50,653 nucleotides of DNA. Source: a virus. The notes beneath the pieces were generated by a model that had not been told where the DNA came from, did not search any database, and saw only the letters and a program-made list of their open reading frames with translations. The position numbers and the translations under genes are program-made. The stretch is from positions 1-50,653 of IMG/VR virus record IMGVR_UViG_3300032322_001385; one strand, 5' to 3'. Of this stretch, positions 45,156 through 50,653 are shown one piece after another (positions within the stretch are counted from its first letter, which is position 1; each line of letters begins with the position of its first letter).

Positions 45156-47045
45156 ATGAGCGACGGTCTCCTACAGACCAGGGCAATGTTTGCCCCCGAG
45201 ACGATCAACGTCGAGGAGCGAACTGTTGAGCTGGTCTGGTCGACCGGCGCCCAGGTGCGGCGCGCCAGCTGGTCGCGCGGCGACTACATCGAAGAGCTAA
45301 GCATGGCGCCCGGCGCTGTGCGCATGGAGCGTCTGAACAAAGGCGCACCGCTGCTCGATGCGCACGACTCCTTTTCGCTGCGCAGCCAGATCGGCGTGGT
45401 GCAGCGAGCATGGCTGGATGGCAACGAGGGCCGCGCCCTGGTGAAGTTCAGCCGGCGTGATGACGTGGAGAGCATCTTCCAGGATGTAATCGACGGCATC
45501 TACCGCAACGTGTCTGTGGGCTACAAGGTCCACAAGACCGAGCGTGATGAGACTGGCGCAGTGCCGGTTGAGCGCGCAGTGGACTGGGAGCCTTACGAAC
45601 TCTCGCTGGTCCCGATCCCGGCTGATGCCGGAGCCCAGGTGCGTTCTGAGGAACCGCCTGCAACCCAACCTTCCGAACAGGAACGATCCATGACCCTTCC
45701 CGAGAATGGGGTGCAGGCTCCCGAGCCCACCCAAGAAAACCAAACCCGAGCTGATCTCAGCATGGCTGTTTCGGTGGTGAATGCCGACGAGGTGCGCGCT
45801 GAAGAGCGCCGCCGCGCCGCCGGGATCCTCGACGCTGCCAGCAAGCTGCAGGTGAGCGACGAGCTGGCGCACAAGCTGATCGCTGACGGCGTGGCGCTTG
45901 ATGACGCCCGCATGGCGCTGATCGACGCACGCTCAACTGAAGAGCGCAAGACCCCGGCCCATAGCCGCGTGGAGGTGACTCAGGATCACGGCGAGAAGCG
46001 CGCCGCGGCCAAGCTGGATTACCTGAAGGTACGCGCCAACCTGGCCAGCCTTGATGACACTCCTGGCGCTCGCGAGTATCGCGGCACCACGCTGCTGGAC
46101 ATGGCCCGCGAGTCGCTGGACATGGCCGGCATTAACTGCCGCGGCATGGACAAGAGCGAGATCGCAGTGCGTGCTCTGCACAGCACCAGCGACTTCCCGC
46201 TGCTGATGGCGAGCATCCAGCGCGTGACGCTGAAAGCTGCCTACGGCGAAGAGGTGCAGACCTGGCGGCCCTTAGCGGAGCAGCGCAACCTGCCCGACTT
46301 CCGCGAGATGAAGGAGATCGAAGTAGGCGGCCAGATGCTGCCTGAAGAGATCAAGGAAGGCGGCGAGTACAAGACCGGCACGCTGCAGGAGCAACAGGGC
46401 GCCTGGAGCCTCACCGAGTACGGCAAGAAGCTGGTGATTGGCCGCCGGCTGATCATCAACGACAACCTGGGTTACATCACTCGCGCTGTGCAGGTGCTGG
46501 CCCGTGGCGTCTCGGTGCTTGAAGCCAACCTGATGTGGGGTCTGATCACCGGCAACGCCAAGTGCATGAGCGACGGCGCAGTGCTGTTCAGCTCTGGGCA
46601 CAAGAACATTGGCACCGGCGTGATCGGCGAGACGTCGATCTCGGAAGCGCGTCAGAAGATGCGCAACCAGACGGACTTCACCGGCAAGAATCCGCTCTAC
46701 GTGGTGCCGCAATACATCCTGCTGCCGACCACGCTGGAGACGGCGTTCGACAAGTTCAACGCGACGATCACTCCTGCTCAGACCACCAACGTCAACATCT
46801 TCTCGGGCTACCTGCAGAAGATCGTTGAGCCCCGGCTGGACGTGAGCAGCACTGCGCAGTTCTACATCGTGGGCAACTACCCCGGCGTGGACAAGCTGGT
46901 GTACGGCTATCTGGAAGGCGAAGCAGGGCCCACCATCGAGAGCGAGATCAAGCGCGACCCTGATGGCATCACGACTTACCTGCGGCATGACTTTGGCTGC
47001 ATGGTGAGCCAGCACCAGGCGTTCTACCGCTCCACCGGCGCCTGA
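45156..47045 (+). CDS. Fused prohead protease and major capsid protein
   Basis: A 629-residue polyprotein. Residues 1-175 are a U35-like prohead protease (LLDAHDSFSLRSQIGVV with His, DVIDGIYRNVSVGYKV with Ser, DWEPYELSLVPIPADAGAQVR). A linker/scaffold-like part (175-300) leads to the capsid region (VTLKAAYGEEVQTWRPLAEQRNLPDFREMKEIEVGG, YGKKLVIGRRLIINDNLGYI, HDFGCMVSQHQAFYRSTGA). AAGGAG five bases before ATG 45156 sets the start. A second start at 45690 (AGGAA upstream, MTLPENGVQ) may give scaffold-capsid alone. Confidence 0.9.
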   Translation: MSDGLLQTRAMFAPETINVEERTVELVWSTGAQVRRASWSRGDYIEELSMAPGAVRMERLNKGAPLLDAHDSFSLRSQIGVVQRAWLDGNEGRALVKFSRRDDVESIFQDVIDGIYRNVSVGYKVHKTERDETGAVPVERAVDWEPYELSLVPIPADAGAQVRSEEPPATQPSEQERSMTLPENGVQAPEPTQENQTRADLSMAVSVVNADEVRAEERRRAAGILDAASKLQVSDELAHKLIADGVALDDARMALIDARSTEERKTPAHSRVEVTQDHGEKRAAAKLDYLKVRANLASLDDTPGAREYRGTTLLDMARESLDMAGINCRGMDKSEIAVRALHSTSDFPLLMASIQRVTLKAAYGEEVQTWRPLAEQRNLPDFREMKEIEVGGQMLPEEIKEGGEYKTGTLQEQQGAWSLTEYGKKLVIGRRLIINDNLGYITRAVQVLARGVSVLEANLMWGLITGNAKCMSDGAVLFSSGHKNIGTGVIGETSISEARQKMRNQTDFTGKNPLYVVPQYILLPTTLETAFDKFNATITPAQTTNVNIFSGYLQKIVEPRLDVSSTAQFYIVGNYPGVDKLVYGYLEGEAGPTIESEIKRDPDGITTYLRHDFGCMVSQHQAFYRSTGA

Positions 47046-47085
47046 TCGCGCTGACGATTCCAACTAATCATCTGAGGATTGATCC

Positions 47086-47412
47086 ATGAAGAACTTCGTT
47101 CAGACCGGGCACTACGTGGAGGTGACGCTCCCGTACGCCCGCCTGTCAGGTGAAGGCGTACTGGTCGGCCAACTGTTCGGCGTGTGTGTGGTGGACGGCG
47201 CCCTTGGCGCTGTCATCAACGTTCACCGAGAGGGCGTGTATGACCTGACTGCCGCCACTGGCGCCGGCACTGATGCCACGGCCTGGGCTATCGCCTACTG
47301 GGACAACACCAACCGGCGCGTGACACCTGTGGCGACGAGCAACACCCGGATCGGGCTGTTTGCCGCGGCCAAGGCCACCGCTGATGCAGTGGCCCGTGTG
47401 GCGCTCGACTAA
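47086..47412 (+). CDS. Capsid decoration-like protein (DUF2190)
   Basis: A 108-residue protein. MKNFVQTGHYVEVTLPYARLSGEGVLVGQLFGVCVVDGALGAVINVHREGVYDLTAAT, then AIAYWDNTNRRVTPVATSNTRIGLFAAAKATADAVARVALD is the DUF2190 pattern. Family members lie next to the capsid gene and reinforce or decorate the shell. Its stop overlaps the next start (TAATG-type). Confidence 0.85.
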   Translation: MKNFVQTGHYVEVTLPYARLSGEGVLVGQLFGVCVVDGALGAVINVHREGVYDLTAATGAGTDATAWAIAYWDNTNRRVTPVATSNTRIGLFAAAKATADAVARVALD

Positions 47413-47804
47413 TGAGACCTGACCTGGCGGGCATTGCTCTCCGGGCGGTGGTGAAGGTGATGGGGGAGCGATCCCCTATCACCTACCGCCGAGGAGCTGC
47501 TGTCTACCAGGTGGGCGGCGTGTTTCAGGCGAGCCATGTTGGGCTTGATCCTGAGAGCGGGATTCAGGTGCGATCAACGCAGCCGGTGCTGCTGATTGAT
47601 GGGCGTGACCTGGCGGTTACTCCGAAGCCGGGTGACGAGCTGGAAGTGCGCGACGGCCTATTCAAGGTGCGTGATGCGCAGTCTGATGGGCACAGCGGGT
47701 GGCTGCTGATGCTGCATCGCCTGCCGTCCGCAGCTGAAACGATTGGGATGATCTACGGCAACACAGTCATCCGGGCGAACACGATGATCACGGCGGGAAC
47801 ATGA
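47412..47804 (+). CDS. Head-tail attachment-like protein
   Basis: A 130-residue protein: MRPDLAGIALRAVVKVMGERSPITYRRGAAVYQVGGVFQASHVGLDPESGIQVRSTQPVLLIDGRDLAVTPKPGDELEVRDGLFKVRDAQSDGHSGWLLMLHR. Beta-barrel pattern like lambda gpFII-type/phage attachment proteins. Its position after the capsid decorating gene suits a connector that joins the neck. Assigned by pattern. Confidence 0.65.
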   Translation: MRPDLAGIALRAVVKVMGERSPITYRRGAAVYQVGGVFQASHVGLDPESGIQVRSTQPVLLIDGRDLAVTPKPGDELEVRDGLFKVRDAQSDGHSGWLLMLHRLPSAAETIGMIYGNTVIRANTMITAGT

Positions 47805-48217
47805 CGACGATTCCGGCTTTACCGTTTAGTGGGCAGCAGCTGCGGGACACGCTTGCAGCGCTGGATGCTGCGATTGATGAAATCGCTCTGACGCCCGGCG
47901 ATGATGGCCGTGAGGTGCAGCTGCAGGCCAACTCGACGCACATCCAGTGGCGTTACGTCGGGGATGCAGCATGGACCGATCTGCTGCCGCTGAGCGCGAT
48001 TACAGGCCCGCCCGGTGGGCCCACGATCGTCTATGTGCACACGCAATCCACACCATCGACGACATGGACGATCAACCACAACCTTGGTTATCGCCCCAGC
48101 GTCGAGCTGCTTAACAGTGGAATGCAAGAGATCGACGCAGAGATCGCGCATCCAAGCGTGAATCAAGTCGTCGTTACACTTAATCCAGCAACTGCGGGTC
48201 TTGCCCGCCTGATCTGA
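47801..48217 (+). CDS. Small fibre-like structural protein
   Basis: A 138-residue protein. A helix (SGQQLRDTLAALDAAIDEIALT) is followed by GDDGREVQLQANSTHIQWRYVGDAAWTDLLPLSAITGPPGGP, a phage-fibre-type segment. A C-terminal domain YVHTQSTPSTTWTINHNLGYRPSVELLNSGMQEIDAEIAHPSVNQVVVTLNPATAGLARLI follows. The same C-terminal module occurs in the next gene. Likely part of an adhesin. Confidence 0.6.
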   Translation: MTTIPALPFSGQQLRDTLAALDAAIDEIALTPGDDGREVQLQANSTHIQWRYVGDAAWTDLLPLSAITGPPGGPTIVYVHTQSTPSTTWTINHNLGYRPSVELLNSGMQEIDAEIAHPSVNQVVVTLNPATAGLARLI

Positions 48218-48224
48218 GGAACCC

Positions 48225-49016
48225 ATGGCCCGCAACATTTTCACCGACTTCGACTTCCAGGGGACATCCAAGGTCACTGGCCTGCCTGCGCCGACGGCGA
48301 GCGGTGATGCAGCGAACAAAGGCTATGTGGACTCGGCGGTTGAAGGCCTGGCGTGGAAGGACAGCTGCCGCGTTGCGACGCAGGCGAACCTGAACCTGGC
48401 CAGCCCTGGCGCGACGATCGACGCCATCACGATGGCGAGCGGTGATCGGGTTCTGGTGCGTGCGCAGACCGCAGGCGCTGAGAACGGCATCTACATCTGG
48501 AACGGCGCCGCGTCGGCGATGACCCGGGCGCTTGATGCCAACACCTTCCCCGAACTGGAGCAGGCCACCACCACGGCGGAAGAAGGCACCAGCGCCGGTG
48601 TGACGTATCGCCAAACAGCGGTGAATGGCACGCTGGGCAGCACGGCGGTGAGCTGGACGGTGATGGGCACCAGCGCCCCGACGGCGAGCACGACGCAGTC
48701 CGGCATCATGCGCCTGGCAACGCAGGCCGAGGTTGATGCTGGCACTGCCGCCGACCTGGCAGTTTCCCCGCAGACGCTGGCGGGCTGGTCTGGGCGGATG
48801 CGGAAGTTCTCTGCGAACGTGGGCGATGGCAGCGCCACCAGCTACACGGTCACGCACAACCTCAACACCCGTGACGCGCTGGTGCGGGTCTTCCCTAACT
48901 CGGGGCAGTTTGATGATGTGGAAGTGGACGTGCAGCGCACCAGCGTGAATGCGGTGACGGTGATCTTTGCGACGGCTCCTGCGGCTAACGCGTTCCGTGT
49001 GGTGGTGATGGGCTGA
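48225..49016 (+). CDS. Fibre-like structural protein
   Basis: A 263-residue protein. FDFQGTSKVTGLPAPTASGDAANKGYVDSAVEGLAWKDSCRVATQANLNLASPG is a common phage fibre start. Middle IDAITMASGDRVLVRAQTAGAENGIYIWNG. The end YTVTHNLNTRDALVRVFPNSGQFDDVEVDVQRTSVNAVTVIFATAPAANAFRVVVMG is related to the end of the previous gene. It probably presents a small beta-sandwich tip. Confidence 0.7.
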   Translation: MARNIFTDFDFQGTSKVTGLPAPTASGDAANKGYVDSAVEGLAWKDSCRVATQANLNLASPGATIDAITMASGDRVLVRAQTAGAENGIYIWNGAASAMTRALDANTFPELEQATTTAEEGTSAGVTYRQTAVNGTLGSTAVSWTVMGTSAPTASTTQSGIMRLATQAEVDAGTAADLAVSPQTLAGWSGRMRKFSANVGDGSATSYTVTHNLNTRDALVRVFPNSGQFDDVEVDVQRTSVNAVTVIFATAPAANAFRVVVMG

Positions 49017-49522
49017 TGGCAAGAGAGTTCCTGACTGATGTAGACCTGAAGGCGAGGTTGCTGCTCGGCGGCTCAGCCGGCATTGCAGGGCAGCAGCCAA
49101 TCAGTCAGGGCCCCGGACAGCCTGCGGCGTGGGGCACCCCGACGATCGGCGACGGCATGATCCTGGTGATCAGCAACCGTGGCGAAACCGCGACTGCTGG
49201 CACTAACTATGCGGAGGTGCCGGTGCCAGTGCCGTCAGGCAACTTCACTCTGGTGGCAGTGCGGTTCGGCTGCCACATCGACACGACTGGCAGCAGCAGC
49301 ACGACGTTTAACGCCTATCGCCGCACGGCAGCGGGCGTGAAGACGAGCGTGCTGACGGGCAACGCCACGTTGGTATCAGGCGCGAGCCTGATTGATGTGT
49401 CGGCCAACATTACCGGCGGAACATTCACCGCTGGTGATCGTATCGGCGTCGATCTGGTTGGCCTGGGCACTGGTGCCCAGGGCCTGTTCGCTCAATTTCT
49501 GTTCACCCGTTCTGCAGTCTGA
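49016..49522 (+). CDS. Fibre-like structural protein
   Basis: A 168-residue protein, overlapping the previous gene (TGATG). The start REFLTDVDLKARLLLGGSAG resembles that of the 48225 product (RNIFTDFDFQGTSKVTGLP), suggesting a shared attachment segment. The rest is a beta-rich domain (TNYAEVPVPVPSGNFTLVAVRFGCHIDTTGSSSTTFNAYRR). Together with its neighbours it makes a fibre array. Confidence 0.6.
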   Translation: MAREFLTDVDLKARLLLGGSAGIAGQQPISQGPGQPAAWGTPTIGDGMILVISNRGETATAGTNYAEVPVPVPSGNFTLVAVRFGCHIDTTGSSSTTFNAYRRTAAGVKTSVLTGNATLVSGASLIDVSANITGGTFTAGDRIGVDLVGLGTGAQGLFAQFLFTRSAV

Positions 49523-49524
49523 TC

Positions 49525-50139
49525 ATGGCCGACAACATCAAGACCAATCCCGAAACCGGCATCCGGTATTACGAAGAGCAAGGTCCGCTTGAGGGCCAGA
49601 GCGTCGATCTGTTTGTGCCCATGAGGGGCGATGTGCCGACGAATCCAGGCGGCAGGCGGTGGCCGAATCTGTTCGGGCTGCCGTATGACGGTACGGACCT
49701 GAAGTTCTACCTGAAGGGTCAGTCGAAGGTGCGGGAGTACGACCCGAATATGTTCTTCGAGGAAGCGACATGGGGCCCGGTTGAGTACGCGAACCCGAAG
49801 GCGGGCGGCCCTGCGGGGACGTGGGAAGAGACGCTGGAGGTGAAGCGGCGGCCACTGGAAGAACTGCTGAATCAGGTGGAGGCGGCACGGCTACAGGCCA
49901 ATGCGCGGCTGTATCCGAGCAACGAGGATCCGATGCTGGGCGTGCTGCTCGCTGAGGCGATCCGGCGCGATCAGGAGGGCACCGCGACGCCGTTCATGAT
50001 CGCGCTGCTGCAGCGTCATCAGGCGCTAGTGCAGGCGGGGTTCCAGAATATGGAGCGTGCGGCGGAGCTGCGTACGCAGATCGAGGCAGGGCAGCCGTTT
50101 GACCTGAACGCAGGTTGGGTCACTGCGGTTTCGTCATGA
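49525..50139 (+). CDS. Hypothetical structural or assembly protein
   Basis: A 204-residue protein. NIKTNPETGIRYYEEQGPLEGQSVDLFVPMRGDVPTNPGGRRWPNLFGLPYD is a soluble N-terminal part, and a long helical C-terminus follows (KRRPLEELLNQVEAARLQANARLYPS, LIAEAIRRDQEG-like, FQNMERAAELRTQIEAGQ). It could be a fibre chaperone or a virion protein; no family recognised. It lies directly after fibre-like genes. Confidence 0.5.
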   Translation: MADNIKTNPETGIRYYEEQGPLEGQSVDLFVPMRGDVPTNPGGRRWPNLFGLPYDGTDLKFYLKGQSKVREYDPNMFFEEATWGPVEYANPKAGGPAGTWEETLEVKRRPLEELLNQVEAARLQANARLYPSNEDPMLGVLLAEAIRRDQEGTATPFMIALLQRHQALVQAGFQNMERAAELRTQIEAGQPFDLNAGWVTAVSS

Positions 50140-50173
50140 CTGGAGACGCGGCCCGTATGCGGGAGGGAGCCGG

Positions 50174-50653
50174 ATGCTGATTGTTCCGAGGAGGAGAGTT
50201 GTGTCGTCCGACTACGACAGCGACGCCCAGGCGTATATCACTGCTGTTGAGACTGCCGACACGCAAGCGCTAGAAACTGGCGTAACGGATGCGATCAACG
50301 CCTTTGTGGTTGGCTGCAAGGCTGACGGAATCTGGGCCGCAATTAAGGCAAGCTGCATCCTATCCGGCGCCCGCACGTTGGCCGGCGCATTGGTGCCGCT
50401 GGTAGGTGGAGCGCCAACTAATTTTAGTTTTGTATCTGGCGACTACAACCGCAAGACGGGGCTGGTAGGTAACGGAACCACAAAATACTTGAGCAGCAAC
50501 AGAGCAAATAATGCCAATCCGCAGAACAGCAACCACAACGCGGTTTATGCCACAAGCATCAGCGCCACTAGCGGAACATTCATCGCCGCAGAGGGCACGA
50601 TTGCAGGAACCAATTTCATAGGCGGCGGGCAAGCTGCTCCAATTTTTACCAGA
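50174..50653 (+). CDS. N-terminal part of fibre-like tail protein (continues at base 1)
   Basis: The gene starts at ATG 50174 (GGAGG seven bases upstream); GTG 50201 has an even better AGGAGG, so the start is uncertain by nine codons. The reading MLIVPRRRVVSSDYDSDAQA, YITAVETADTQALETGVTDA is followed by a hydrophobic beta-rich part. Codons 120-160 lie in the end repeat and read on at base 1 in the same frame to TGA at 421-423, total about 259 residues. Part of the adhesin gene group; function inferred from position. Confidence 0.7.
   Translation, partial: MLIVPRRRVVSSDYDSDAQAYITAVETADTQALETGVTDAINAFVVGCKADGIWAAIKASCILSGARTLAGALVPLVGGAPTNFSFVSGDYNRKTGLVGNGTTKYLSSNRANNANPQNSNHNAVYATSISATSGTFIAAEGTIAGTNFIGGGQAAPIFTR
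50531..50653. repeat. Terminal direct repeat, right copy
   Basis: Identical to bases 1-123. The reading frame of the fibre-like gene crosses it unchanged, so it is the overlap of a circular sequence. Removing one copy gives 50,530 bases. Confidence 0.9.

Noticed and set aside
50136-50185. Short frame MTGDAARMREGAGC between fibre genes
   Set aside because: Only 14 codons with no ribosome site or conservation cue.

Overview
The window reads as one complete genome of a temperate, contractile-tailed phage. The first 123 bases are repeated exactly as the last 123, and a tail-protein gene opened at 50174 continues in frame at base 1, so the sequence is a circular molecule of about 50,530 unique bases opened at an arbitrary point. 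It is GC-rich with strong third-position G/C. A P2-like tail is joined to a lambda/Mu-like head (GpA-type terminase, GpW, lambda-type portal, protease-capsid fusion). The DUF4815 protein, the 2OG-Fe(II) oxygenase, the C39-type peptidase and the small basic protein before the sheath recall phages of cyanobacteria. A high-GC Synechococcus/Cyanobium-like host is therefore my best guess, but the host is not proven here. Integration is expected in a tRNA-Lys(UUU) gene, because attP carries the 3' half of such a tRNA.

Layout on the circle: (1) 37141-50653 and 1-20088, all on +, form the late region. It begins with a ParB-like / cupin / PAPS-reductase-like / ParB-HTH / PRTase-like cluster (37141-40597), then terminase, head genes and fibre-like proteins. 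Next come connectors, baseplate (V, PAAR, W/gp25, J, I), adhesins and a tailspike, then sheath, tube, E/E' with a probable -1 frameshift, tape measure, U, X and D. It ends with a lysis cassette (membrane proteins, C39-like peptidase, 2OG oxygenase, T4-type lysozyme) and a strong terminator at 20108. (2) 20150-21931, on -, holds two small genes and a tyrosine integrase. attP with two matching arm-type repeats lies just before the integrase start. (3) 22260-30949, on -, is the leftward early region: RecE-like exonuclease, RecT, AlpA-like HTH, SSB and winged-HTH, then a chain of small start/stop-overlapping genes including a DNA methyltransferase. An HNH gene sits on the opposite strand inside it. 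It ends at a terminator (22202). (4) 31076-35886, on +, holds an SF2 helicase, VRR-NUC nuclease, small proteins and a primase-polymerase/VapE helicase, ended by a terminator. A detached GpZ-like tail gene follows (36226).

Control signals are concentrated in the early intergenic regions. These include a recognisable promoter for the helicase operon (31001-31029) overlapped by a GTTAC-N5-GTGAC word that has relatives at three other early intergenic sites. There is also a duplicated leader element (23598 and 27688) whose GAGA-loop hairpin keeps its stem through a compensatory change, and an 18-bp perfect palindrome in front of the late operon. No recognisable CI/LexA-type repressor was found. 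Candidate regulators are the winged-HTH at 27756, the Zn-ribbon/HTH protein at 24011, the membrane-anchored HTH protein at 20476 and the ParB-HTH protein at 39705.
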